Positions 34,863-43,198 of a stretch of 64,000 bases of DNA are shown in pieces. Made by a program: the position numbers and the translations under genes. The notes under the pieces were generated by a model. The model worked only from the letters and a program-made list of their open reading frames with translations, made no database searches and had not been told where the DNA came from. The number at the start of each line of letters is the position of its first letter. The stretch's first letter is position 1. The stretch comes from Candidatus Gastranaerophilales bacterium (GTDB lineage: Bacteria; Cyanobacteriota; Vampirovibrionia; Gastranaerophilales; Gastranaerophilaceae): positions 32,276-96,275 of the forward strand of contig CALVEV010000035.1 of NCBI GenBank assembly GCA_944326685.1, read 5' to 3'.

Positions 34863-35903
34863 ATGGAAAATTTTAATAATAAAATTAATCTTTTAAAAGC
34901 ACTTGCTATATTAATTGTTATTTCTGGGCATTTGGAATTTTCTCTTATTCCAATGTTTCCACCATATTCGTTTCAAGTTGTATTATTTTTCTTTATAGCA
35001 GGAATGTTATTTAAAGAAAATTATTCATTTATTGAATTTGTAAAACGCAGATTCAATAGTCTTATGAAACCATACATAATTTATTCCATAATATATCTTG
35101 GAATAACTATCTTAATAACTCCAATTGTTGGTAAATTTTGGGGAATGCCAATTACATTAAAAAATGAATTACTAATCCCATTTTTAACAGGTCACCAAAT
35201 TGATTTAACCTCTCCATTATGGTTTGTTCCTCAATTATTTACATCTTTAATTGCTTATAAAGTTTTGAATAAAACTAAACTTAATACAATTTTCTATTTT
35301 GTTTTAGCATTATTAGCTATACAACTTGAAAGTTTTAATCAAAACCTTTATATTTTATATCTTTTAAGAACAATGTTCTCATTATTATTCATACACTTAG
35401 GACATATTTATACAACAAAAATAGAAGGAAAATATAACATATTCTCTCCTCAAATTTTCTTTTCTGTAATAGGACTACAAAGCCTACTTTGGTTAACAAA
35501 TGCTGACTATACACCAATGGATGGAATAGGACTAAGTTATATTTTAGTATGGGGGCAATTTGACAATTGGATAGTTCCAATTATTACAAGCTTAACAGGA
35601 ATTTGGATAAGCTTATTTATAATTAATCTTGTATATGAACATATTAAAAATTGGAATTTCTTGCATAAAATAGGACAGAATACTTATCATATTATGGCAA
35701 ATCATTTATTAGTATTTAACCTAATAACTTATTCAATATTAGCGATAAAAGGTATCCCTTTTGATATTAAAAACAATTCAGATATTTATTGGTTTTATTG
35801 TCCAATGAAATCGACTTATTTTTATTTTGTAATAGGAATTATTGCAACTACTTATTTAGGTGAATTGATTAAATTTATTCATTCAAAAATAAAAAGATTA
35901 TAA
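34863..35903 (+). CDS. Acyltransferase-3 family membrane protein
   Basis: 346 residues and about ten membrane helices. The family start 'NLLKALAILIVISGH' carries the conserved His, followed by FFIAGMLFKE and FVKRRFNSLMKPY, as in OafA/fucose-4-O-acetylase type enzymes that O-acylate exported sugars. A FGAG-like ribosome site is weak (GGAG about ten bases before). Its 3' end overlaps a minus-strand gene by six bases. Confidence 0.85.
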   Translation: MENFNNKINLLKALAILIVISGHLEFSLIPMFPPYSFQVVLFFFIAGMLFKENYSFIEFVKRRFNSLMKPYIIYSIIYLGITILITPIVGKFWGMPITLKNELLIPFLTGHQIDLTSPLWFVPQLFTSLIAYKVLNKTKLNTIFYFVLALLAIQLESFNQNLYILYLLRTMFSLLFIHLGHIYTTKIEGKYNIFSPQIFFSVIGLQSLLWLTNADYTPMDGIGLSYILVWGQFDNWIVPIITSLTGIWISLFIINLVYEHIKNWNFLHKIGQNTYHIMANHLLVFNLITYSILAIKGIPFDIKNNSDIYWFYCPMKSTYFYFVIGIIATTYLGELIKFIHSKIKRL

Positions 35904-36206
35904 TTTCCCTTTTTCTAACTTTTTTGTCGCCTTTTCATATGAAAGTTTCTTTGGTGTCTCTTTCATAAATTTTTCAACATTTTGACGAATCTCAATAAAA
36001 TTACAATTTTTCTTTGCAACCTTAATTAATTTATTAAAATGTTTACCTGAAAATAAATATAATGAAGTCTTATCAGGTTTCTTCTTTACTGCTATTGTTA
36101 AATATCTTTTAGGAACACGATTACGAATTTTATCAATTTGCCAACTAGTACCAACTATTTTCTTAAAAGAACCAAAATGGCAATTAGAAGAATTATTTAT
36201 ATCCAT
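35898..36206 (-). CDS. Unlabelled basic protein (about 102 aa)
   Basis: Basic, Lys-rich, with no membrane segment and few cysteines. It begins MDINNSSNCHFGSFKKIVG and ends in a Lys/Glu helix. The ATG at 36206 has GGAG six bases ahead and is preferred over an upstream in-frame ATG at 36218, which has none. I recognise no family. It follows the cupin gene on the same strand at a short distance and may share its operon. Confidence 0.65.
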   Translation of the reverse strand: MDINNSSNCHFGSFKKIVGTSWQIDKIRNRVPKRYLTIAVKKKPDKTSLYLFSGKHFNKLIKVAKKNCNFIEIRQNVEKFMKETPKKLSYEKATKKLEKGKL

Positions 36207-36262
36207 TGTTTTCTCCATAAATATCTAATATGAAGAATAAAAAACTGTAAAATTATTTTTTG

Positions 36263-36574
36263 CTAGTTATGAGTATGTTTTGGACGAAGGAGTAACATTT
36301 TTGTATTTTCAATAGCTTTCAGACCATGTAAAATCCTTGCAGGCATTATAATCATTTCTCCTGCTTTTAGACGATAAACTTTTTCACCGACAGTTACATC
36401 TGCAACACCTTCTATTATCTGTGCAACTTCATCTTTTTCATCACAATGCAGACTTCTCTCTACTCCAGCCCTAAAAGAGAGCAGAGTTAAAGAACTCTGC
36501 TCATTATCAAATACTAATTTCTTGTTTATATTATCTTGATATTCAATATCTTTTAAATTAATTATTCCACTCAT
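36263..36574 (-). CDS. Small cupin-domain protein
   Basis: 103 residues with the two cupin motifs: motif 1 around RSLHCDEKDEVAQIIEG (one His plus Glu residues) and motif 2 around 'KAGEMIIMPARILHGLKA' (His). The metal site probably binds iron, zinc or manganese. Its start overlaps the hcp stop by 17 bases, so it is co-translated with hcp and may take part in nitrosative or redox defence. Confidence 0.85.
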   Translation of the reverse strand: MSGIINLKDIEYQDNINKKLVFDNEQSSLTLLSFRAGVERSLHCDEKDEVAQIIEGVADVTVGEKVYRLKAGEMIIMPARILHGLKAIENTKMLLLRPKHTHN

Positions 36575-38105
36575 TCCCTAATATTTCCTTCATATCAGCT
36601 TCGGCTGTTGTTATTGGTTTTATTTTATATTTATCAACCAAAATATGCAAGACATTTTCTGAAACAAATGCAGGTAATGTTGGACCTAAGCGAATATTTT
36701 CTATTCCTAAATATAAAAGAGTCAACAATATGCAAACAGCCTTTTGCTCATACCAAGATAATACAAGAGACAATGGTAATTCGTTTACTGAGCAATTAAA
36801 TGCTTTTGATAATTCTACCGCAACTTTTATTGCAGAATATGCATCATTACACTGTCCCATATCCAATAATCTTGGAATACCATTAATTTCTCCTAAGTCC
36901 AAATCATTAAATCGATATTTACCACAAGCCAATGTTAAGACTAATGTGTCTTTAGGAGTTAGTTTTACAAAATCAGTATAATAATTTCTACCCGGTCTTG
37001 CACCATCACAACCACCTACTAAGAAAATATGTTTTATATCTCCTGATTTAACTGATTCTATAACTTTATCTGCTACTGATAAAACCGTATTATGACCGAA
37101 ACCGACAGTTAAAACATGTCCCCCATTAATACCTGTCATTTTTGTATCTTCTTTATATCCACCAAGTTCTAATGCTTTTTCAATTACAGGAGTAAAGTCT
37201 TTATTATCACCTATATGCACAATCTCAGGATAACCAACAACAGATGTTGTAAATACTCTATCTTTATAACTATCCTTTACCGGCATGATACAATTTGTTG
37301 TAAACAGAATTGGAGCAGGAACATCTGCAAATTCTTTTTGTTGGTTTTGCCAAGCTGTACCAAAATTCCCTTTCAAATGAGGATATTTATTTAATTTTGG
37401 GTAACTATGACAAGGTAACATTTCACCATGAGTATAAATATTTATACCCTTATCCTTTGTTTGTTCTAATAATAGTTCCAAGTCCTTCAAATCATGACCT
37501 GTCACAATAATAAAAGGTCCTTTTTTAATATTTGTTGTAACTTTTCTTGGTTCGGGAGTCCCATAAGTTTCTGTATTCGCTTTATCCAAAAGTTCCATAC
37601 ATTTTAGATTTATTTCACCTGTCTTTAATACTAAAGGCAACAATTCATCTATGGAATAATTTTTAGATATTGCTTGCAAACCCTCATAAAAGAAATTATC
37701 CACATCAGTATCTTTATATCCTAAAACTCTGGCATGATGAGCATACGCAGCCATTCCTTTTAAACCAAACAATATCAATGATTTTAAACTTCTCACATCT
37801 TCATCACAATCCCATACTGCTTTGATATCAAAATTAGAATCACAATTAATATGGCGTTTGACTTTTTCTGTAAATTTTTTGATAGATTCATCATCAAAAT
37901 TAACATTTGTAATGGTTATAAATAAACCATTTATCAAAATCTCAGTATGGACACCATTTTTCTCTGCACAATTTGCCATCTCAATTAACGCGCTTGTTAA
38001 TTCATCTTGTAAATTCGCAGTATCAGCCTTTTTCCCACAAACACCTTGAACCATACACCCCTTACCATGAGCTGTCTGCTCACATTGAAAACAAAACATA
38101 TTCAT
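36558..38105 (-). CDS. hcp: Hybrid-cluster protein (hydroxylamine reductase)
   Basis: 515 residues. The N-terminal Fe-S ligands Cys5, Cys8, Cys17 and Cys23 are in the spacing of anaerobe-type Hcp (CFQCEQTAHGKGC). The hybrid cluster segments TGHDLKD, GEMLPCHSYPKL, TNCIMPVKDSYKDR, GGCDGARPGR and LACGKYRFN are present. Hcp reduces hydroxylamine or nitric oxide and helps anaerobes survive nitrosative stress. Its start has AAGGAG nine bases before the ATG. Confidence 0.96.
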   Translation of the reverse strand: MNMFCFQCEQTAHGKGCMVQGVCGKKADTANLQDELTSALIEMANCAEKNGVHTEILINGLFITITNVNFDDESIKKFTEKVKRHINCDSNFDIKAVWDCDEDVRSLKSLILFGLKGMAAYAHHARVLGYKDTDVDNFFYEGLQAISKNYSIDELLPLVLKTGEINLKCMELLDKANTETYGTPEPRKVTTNIKKGPFIIVTGHDLKDLELLLEQTKDKGINIYTHGEMLPCHSYPKLNKYPHLKGNFGTAWQNQQKEFADVPAPILFTTNCIMPVKDSYKDRVFTTSVVGYPEIVHIGDNKDFTPVIEKALELGGYKEDTKMTGINGGHVLTVGFGHNTVLSVADKVIESVKSGDIKHIFLVGGCDGARPGRNYYTDFVKLTPKDTLVLTLACGKYRFNDLDLGEINGIPRLLDMGQCNDAYSAIKVAVELSKAFNCSVNELPLSLVLSWYEQKAVCILLTLLYLGIENIRLGPTLPAFVSENVLHILVDKYKIKPITTAEADMKEILGNEWNN

Positions 38106-38189
38106 ATAATTTTTCTCCTTACCACCAAATAGTAAAAAATAAAAATAATATAAACATAGTTAATAGAACTATTTTTTATAACTAATATA

Positions 38190-38220
38190 TTGACTGAGAG
38201 TAACTATCAAGTTTTATAAT
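38190..38220 (+). promoter_or_regulatory. Candidate promoter of the acetyltransferase-DXS pair
   Basis: TTGACT and TATAAT are separated by 19 bases, slightly long. The gene at 38243 follows with AAAGGAG just before its ATG. Confidence 0.4.
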
Positions 38221-38242
38221 TTTATTTATAAAGGAGAATATT

Positions 38243-38950
38243 ATGACAAATAAAATTATTTTAGAACTACCAAACAACGAAGAAATTGTTAAAAATAACG
38301 TAGAATTTATTCATTTAACAGGAGAAAACAATACTGTAAGAATTAAAACAGACAGCGAAGAAAAGTTTGATAAATTAAAGGGTTTAAATATTTATGTTTT
38401 TGGAAACAACAACTCAATAAACCTTGGTAAATTACTGTTCCCTGTAAATGAATCAATAGGCCTAACAGGACTAATGATTAACGTTGGAAACCCTCCGGAA
38501 GATACAGTTGACCCAGGAGTTAACCGTTATGCCAATAACTGCAAAATAGATATCGGAGATAACACTATATTTTGTGGGGTTAGATTATTTTTACAAGACA
38601 GTAACACCTCAATTTCTATAGGAAATGACTGTATGTTCTCTTGGGGAATTGATGTATGGTGCACTGATGTCCACACAGTAACAGATTTGGAAGGAAACCC
38701 TCTAAACTTTAGTGAAAGTATTGAAATCGGAAACCATGTTTGGGTAGGGAAAGACGTTAAAATAGGAAAAAATACAAAAATTTCAGCAGATAGTATCGTA
38801 GGCTGGGGTTCAATTGTTACTAAAAAATTCGATGAAACAAATGTTGTAATTGCAGGCAACCCTGCTAAAATAGTTAAAAGAAATATAAACTGGAACTTTA
38901 GAGATTTAAGAAATTATCAGATATATAGAGAGGGTTTAAAAAATGCTTAA
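38243..38950 (+). CDS. Left-handed beta-helix acyltransferase
   Basis: 235 residues with hexapeptide repeats from about residue 95 (IGDNTIFCGV, IGNDCMFSWG, VGKDVKIGKNTKISADSIVGWGS) and the end GNPAKIV. This is the layout of capsule/LPS O-acetyltransferases; the 90-residue N-terminal part is less typical. The catalytic His is probably in DVHTV. It overlaps the next gene by eight bases, so the two are made together. Confidence 0.85.
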   Translation: MTNKIILELPNNEEIVKNNVEFIHLTGENNTVRIKTDSEEKFDKLKGLNIYVFGNNNSINLGKLLFPVNESIGLTGLMINVGNPPEDTVDPGVNRYANNCKIDIGDNTIFCGVRLFLQDSNTSISIGNDCMFSWGIDVWCTDVHTVTDLEGNPLNFSESIEIGNHVWVGKDVKIGKNTKISADSIVGWGSIVTKKFDETNVVIAGNPAKIVKRNINWNFRDLRNYQIYREGLKNA

Positions 38951-40730
38951 AAAGATTTTTGCAATATTAATAACATTAATGTTTGCACAAAATAGCTTTG
39001 CTAATACACTTGATAAAATAAATTTTCCACAGGATTTAAAAAAATTATCAAACAAACAAATGGAATCATTAGCTCAAGATATCCGAGAAGGAATACTAAA
39101 CAGAGTGAACAAAGTTGGAGGTCACTTAGGACCGGATTTAGGAATAGTAGAAGCAACTATTGCAATGCACTATGTGTTCAATTCTCCACAAGATAAATTT
39201 GTGTTTGATGTTTCTCACCAAACATATCCGCACAAAATGCTTACAGGAAGAAAAGAAGCTTTTACGGACCCGATTAATCACCCAGAAATCTCAGGATACT
39301 CAAATCCAAAAGAAAGTAAACACGACCATTTTATTTTAGGTCACACTTCTACATCTATTAGCCTTGCAACAGGAATGGCAAAAGCTAGAGATATAAAAGG
39401 TGATAAGTATAATGTAATCGCACTTATTGGAGATGGTTCTCTATCAGGTGGAGAAGCATACGAAGGACTTAATAATGCAGCCGTTTTAAATAGTAATTTT
39501 ATTATCATTGTAAACGATAATGAAATGTCTATCGCTGAAAATCAAGGTGGATTATACAAAAACCTAAGAGAACTTAGAGCAACAAAAGGACAAGCTCAAA
39601 ACAACATATTCAAAGCACTTGGATATGATTACTATTATGTTGAAGAAGGCAATAATATTAACGAATTAATTAAAGCATTCCAAAAAGTTAAAAACACAAA
39701 CAAGCCAACAGTTGTTCATATTCATACTCTAAAAGGTAAAGGCTATAAACCTGCAGAAGAAAACAAAGAAATGTATCATTGGCAATTAGCAGGTTTTATG
39801 GACAAGAAAAAGACAGAAAATAAAGAAACATATAACTCAATAACAACAGATTATATTCTTAAAAATAAATCAGTTATCGCAATAAACCCTGCAACTCCTG
39901 GAAGTTTCAACTTCACACCTGAATTTAGAGCTAAATTAGGAGACCGATACGTAGATGTAGGAATTGCTGAACAACATTCAGTAGCCTACGCATCAGGAAT
40001 TGCAACAAATGGAGGCAAACCTATCCTCTGCGTTGCAAGTTCATTTATTCAAAGGGCATACGATCAATTATCGCAAGATTTAGCATTAAATAATTCACCT
40101 GCAACAATTCTTGTTTATAGAGCAGGAATAACTGATACCGATATGACTCATTTAGGAATTTTTGATATTCCTTTAATCAGCAATATTCCAAATATTGTTT
40201 ATTTATCACCAACTAATAAAGAAGAATACTTAGCAATGCTTGATTGGTCTGTTAATCAAACAAAATACCCTGTTGCAATAAGAGTACCAACTGGGGATTT
40301 AGTTTCAACAGGAGTAAAAGATAAAACAGATTATTCTATTTTGAATAAATTCAAAGTAATTGAAAAAGGTGATAAAGTAGCAATAATTGCTGCTGGAAAT
40401 TTCTTTAGTCTAGGTAAAGAAGTAAAAGAAGAACTCAAAAAACAAGGAATAAATGCAACCTTAATCAATCCTTGCTATTTAACAGGAGTTGATAAAAAGT
40501 TATTAAACGAACTTAAACAAAACCATAAACTTATAATCACTTTAGAAGATGGTTGTCTTGATGGTGGATTTGGAGAAAAAATCTCAAGATTTTATTCAAA
40601 TTCTGATATGAAAGTTCTAAACTTTGGAGCTAAAAAAGAATTTACAGATAGAGTCCCACTTAAAGAACTTTATCAAAGATACCACTTAACAAAAGAACTT
40701 ATAACTCAAGATATAATGAACAATCTATAA
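38943..40730 (+). CDS. 1-deoxy-D-xylulose-5-phosphate synthase homologue with a signal peptide
   Basis: 595 residues of TPP-dependent transketolase fold. DXS-like marks: GGHLGPDLGIVEATIA, DVSHQTYPHKMLTGR, GHTSTS, the TPP motif GDGSLSGGEAYEGLNNA and the second-domain 'VDVGIAEQHSVAYASGIA'. The first 20 residues (MLKKIFAILITLMFAQNSFA) form a textbook signal peptide with cleavage after SFA; family homology starts just after, at NTLDKI. A secreted or periplasmic DXS is unexpected, because substrate and TPP are cytoplasmic. It may act on another ketoacid or sugar, or the start may be misread. Confidence 0.85.
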   Translation: MLKKIFAILITLMFAQNSFANTLDKINFPQDLKKLSNKQMESLAQDIREGILNRVNKVGGHLGPDLGIVEATIAMHYVFNSPQDKFVFDVSHQTYPHKMLTGRKEAFTDPINHPEISGYSNPKESKHDHFILGHTSTSISLATGMAKARDIKGDKYNVIALIGDGSLSGGEAYEGLNNAAVLNSNFIIIVNDNEMSIAENQGGLYKNLRELRATKGQAQNNIFKALGYDYYYVEEGNNINELIKAFQKVKNTNKPTVVHIHTLKGKGYKPAEENKEMYHWQLAGFMDKKKTENKETYNSITTDYILKNKSVIAINPATPGSFNFTPEFRAKLGDRYVDVGIAEQHSVAYASGIATNGGKPILCVASSFIQRAYDQLSQDLALNNSPATILVYRAGITDTDMTHLGIFDIPLISNIPNIVYLSPTNKEEYLAMLDWSVNQTKYPVAIRVPTGDLVSTGVKDKTDYSILNKFKVIEKGDKVAIIAAGNFFSLGKEVKEELKKQGINATLINPCYLTGVDKKLLNELKQNHKLIITLEDGCLDGGFGEKISRFYSNSDMKVLNFGAKKEFTDRVPLKELYQRYHLTKELITQDIMNNL

Positions 40731-40731
40731 T

Positions 40732-40760
40732 AAAAGAAGCCCAATAATAGGGCTTCTTTT
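40732..40760 (+). terminator. Bidirectional terminator
   Basis: An 11-base-pair stem (AAAAGAAGCCC) with a seven-base loop. A uridine run follows on the plus strand, and A residues give one on the minus strand, so it can end both the DXS-like gene and the kinase-like gene that converge here. Confidence 0.85.
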
Positions 40761-40762
40761 TT

Positions 40763-41713
40763 CTAAAAATTAATCATATCATTGATATCAGCTAATAAAG
40801 CTGATAACTCTTCCTTTTTATTTTCACCTAAGAATTCTAAATATTTCACATCAAGTAACTTAGATAATTTTTTATCCATTTGATTATTATATTTAAGTAC
40901 TTTTTGCGAATCTAACATCTTTAAATAAGAATTAAAGTCAAATTGACCAAATTCTAAACAAGGCTCATGAGAAGGTTTAAATTCTTCTAATGTTGCTTTT
41001 AAAATATTTTTTGCAATTTTTTCCTTATGTGTTGATGTTGAATACTTGTTTGTCATAGTTATATACATTAACTGTAATGGATTTAACTCTTCAAAAACTA
41101 GACCAGAATTATCAATAAAATCAATTGCTGTAATGGTTTTATTGTTTTTATCAACAATTACATTATGACTAAATGGGTCAAACATCATTCCATTATTATG
41201 TGCATGAGAAATTTGTTTAAAAAAGCTTTGATAAGAGGATACTGGGAAATTTGATACAGACTCAGAAACTTCTCTTGCTGTTTGTTCATCCATATTAAAT
41301 TGCCAAACAGGAGTCCCTTCTATTCTTTTCATAATAACAGCCCCATCACCTAATCTTGCAACTATATGATTAATCTTATCTTTTTCTGAAACTTCTTTTG
41401 TAAAATCCGATTTGTAATTAATCTTCTTTGAAAATAACTTATTAGAAGGAATTTTTACACAATATTCACTATCTTCTATTTTATAAACTTTTCCCTCACA
41501 GCCTTGTCCTAAAAAATTAGCCTCATTTTTTAATGATTTATCAATCGAACTAAAAATATCTCTCTTTGAAAGTTCTAATAAATCCTTTTTACCCTTAAAA
41601 GATACAACATCCGATGTTAACTGAGTCTTTAATCTAAGACCAAAGTTATTTCGTGAGTTATTATTACACAAATTAAATTGAGTATTATATTTCGGAGTTA
41701 ATAAAACTTGCAT
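40763..41713 (-). CDS. Protein-kinase-like protein with an FKGK-type N-terminus
   Basis: 316 residues. Kinase-fold marks: a glycine-rich loop (LGQGCEGKV, residues 68-76), Lys87 in YCVKIP, a catalytic-loop-like FDPFSHN (178-184) and IDF (197-199) in place of DFG. The N-terminal 45 residues are low in structure and hold VSFKGKK (37-43), similar to the 58-residue protein at 26346. It could phosphorylate a protein or small molecule; the substrate is unknown. No membrane segment is seen. Confidence 0.65.
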   Translation of the reverse strand: MQVLLTPKYNTQFNLCNNNSRNNFGLRLKTQLTSDVVSFKGKKDLLELSKRDIFSSIDKSLKNEANFLGQGCEGKVYKIEDSEYCVKIPSNKLFSKKINYKSDFTKEVSEKDKINHIVARLGDGAVIMKRIEGTPVWQFNMDEQTAREVSESVSNFPVSSYQSFFKQISHAHNNGMMFDPFSHNVIVDKNNKTITAIDFIDNSGLVFEELNPLQLMYITMTNKYSTSTHKEKIAKNILKATLEEFKPSHEPCLEFGQFDFNSYLKMLDSQKVLKYNNQMDKKLSKLLDVKYLEFLGENKKEELSALLADINDMINF

Positions 41714-41770
41714 ACTAATTTAAAAATCGTGAAAAAAAATTTTGTTATGTAATACACATCAAAATAAGTT

Positions 41771-41822
41771 ACATACTAAAAAAGACTTTCTTGCAAAAGT
41801 CTTTTAAAATCTGGGGCGGAAG
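41771..41822 (-). repeat. Duplicate of the tRNA-Gln 3' end and terminator (copy 1)
   Basis: 52 bases that match 41957-42008 at 51 positions. It contains the last 13 bases of the tRNA acceptor and T-arm side and the downstream hairpin, but no tRNA body. The spacing to the real copy is 186 bases. Confidence 0.9.
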
Positions 41823-41956
41823 CTCTTGCTCGGTCGCGTTTAACGGCATTTCGAGTTATGCTTCAAGATTTCATCTCTCGCAAAACTCTTCAGCCTCAGC
41901 TCCCTCGCGCGATTCGAACCTCCTTCTCCGGTTCGAAACCTTCCAATTTATTTTTC

Positions 41957-42008
41957 ACATACTAAAAAAGACTTTCTTGCGAAAGTCTTTTAAAATCTGG
42001 GGCGGAAG
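41957..42008 (-). repeat. tRNA-Gln 3' end and terminator (copy 2, functional)
   Basis: This is the copy attached to the complete tRNA. The DNA between the two copies (41823-41956) is comparatively GC-rich and holds T-arm-like GATTCGAACCTCC and GGTTCGAAACC segments, unlike the surrounding AT-rich DNA. Confidence 0.85.
41966..41991 (-). terminator. tRNA-Gln terminator
   Basis: An 11-base-pair stem (AAAAGACTTTC) with a TTGC loop, followed on the minus strand by a uridine run. Confidence 0.85.
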
Positions 42009-42069
42009 GATTCGAACCTCCGAGATGGCTGGACCAAAACCAGCTGCCTTACCACTTGGCGACGCCCCA
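41997..42069 (-). tRNA. tRNA-Gln (anticodon TTG)
   Basis: 73 bases that fold as a complete cloverleaf: acceptor TGGGGCG/CGCCCCA, D-arm GCCAAGTGGTAAGGC, anticodon stem GCTGG/CCAGC with loop TTTTGGT (anticodon TTG), T-arm GGAGG/CCTTC with TTCGAAT. The U1-A72 pair is typical of bacterial tRNA-Gln. CCA is not encoded; the discriminator is G. Confidence 0.97.
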
Positions 42070-42121
42070 ATATATTGGGTTACTATTTAATAATATGCTA
42101 TCAAACTTAATTGTCAAGAAG

Positions 42122-43030
42122 TTATTGTTTATTTTTTCTATCTACTATAAAATCCTTTATTCCACGCATTGATGCCAATGCAACTGCATTGGCTGTATAA
42201 CCACCTAAATATGTCAACCAAGCTCTGAAATTATATTTATTTAACATTTTATATGCGCCTTTAGAAATATATGGTTTCGTTAATCTTGCTGCGTTTATAC
42301 TTGCTAAACCTTCTTCTGCTATTACTGGCATACCTGCAACAAAAGCTATTAACCCTGCATTATTCCTTATTTTTTGGAATTCTTTATCTAAATTATTCTT
42401 TGGCTTATCATCTTTTTTCCGCTTATCTATTAATATAATCCCTAATGTCATTATTTGAGTTATTTGCTTTACTACTTTTCTATTTTGTTTTCTTAATTTA
42501 TCCAATAACTTACCTAAGGAACTTATATTGTTATTATATGCATGCCCCATTTCATGAAATACTGATAAGTAACGTTTATCTTTATTTAAACAAATGGAAT
42601 TTGCTATATTCATATAAAATGCATAATTACCTTTTGCTACATTCTGCAAGTTTTTATTGAAACTTTTTTGTAATCGAGGATTATTTTTTATCCTTTGCTT
42701 AAAACCTTTTGGAAGATTATCAAAATAAGCTTTACTTACTTCTTCTAAGTTATTTTCATTAATATCAAAAATCTTTAGACCGGTAGATTCTAACTTTGAA
42801 GATTTTAAGACAATATCCACTACATTATTATATTCCGTTTTATATTTTTCCATAGACTTTGAATTATATAGCTTTTTATAAGGAACTAAAAATAACTTAT
42901 GAGTCCCTTTGGCAATAGGTTTAAATGCACAAAGCCCAAGTCCGGCTCCTAAAATTGAACGTTTTATATCTCGTGAAGAAGTTTTATTTTCTTGTATATT
43001 GCCCGATGATAATCCTATTAATAAACTCAC
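42122..43030 (-). CDS. Putative zinc metalloprotease (HExxH), membrane-associated
   Basis: 302 residues. HEMGH at 159-163 is the zinc-binding motif of metallopeptidases, and AEEGLA (about 238-243) gives a possible third ligand as in gluzincins. There are hydrophobic stretches near 28-40, 190-202 and 225-240. The start is GTG at 43030 with an AGG ribosome site. I cannot name the family; the same layout (small N-terminal part, HExxH, hydrophobic segments) suggests a secreted or membrane peptidase. Confidence 0.6.
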   Translation of the reverse strand: MSLLIGLSSGNIQENKTSSRDIKRSILGAGLGLCAFKPIAKGTHKLFLVPYKKLYNSKSMEKYKTEYNNVVDIVLKSSKLESTGLKIFDINENNLEEVSKAYFDNLPKGFKQRIKNNPRLQKSFNKNLQNVAKGNYAFYMNIANSICLNKDKRYLSVFHEMGHAYNNNISSLGKLLDKLRKQNRKVVKQITQIMTLGIILIDKRKKDDKPKNNLDKEFQKIRNNAGLIAFVAGMPVIAEEGLASINAARLTKPYISKGAYKMLNKYNFRAWLTYLGGYTANAVALASMRGIKDFIVDRKNKQ

Positions 43031-43132
43031 TTTTATACACCTATAGTTGATATAACACTCCTAAATATATAATTTGCTATTTAGATGTTATAAATTTAAA
43101 AGACTTCACCCATTTTCCATTTACCTCACCCC

Positions 43133-43161
43133 TTGTAATTAACCCTTGTTTTTACTATAAT
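43133..43161 (+). promoter_or_regulatory. pgk promoter
   Basis: TTGTAA, 17 bases, TATAAT. The transcript would start near 43168, which lies after an upstream in-frame ATG (43166) and supports the start of pgk at 43199. Confidence 0.8.
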
Positions 43162-43198
43162 CCAGATGTTCGTACTGTTAAGAAAGGGAACGCACATT

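Noticed and set aside
38181..38215. FNR-like site between hcp and the acyltransferase gene (TTGAC ... ATCAA)
   Set aside because: The half sites are 11 bases apart, not four, so it does not fit FNR/CRP; it is more simply the -35 of a promoter.
41680..41731. Leaderless-type hexamer before the kinase-like gene
   Set aside because: The AT-rich sequence has no TANNNT at the required 6-7 base distance from ATG 41713, so it was not counted.
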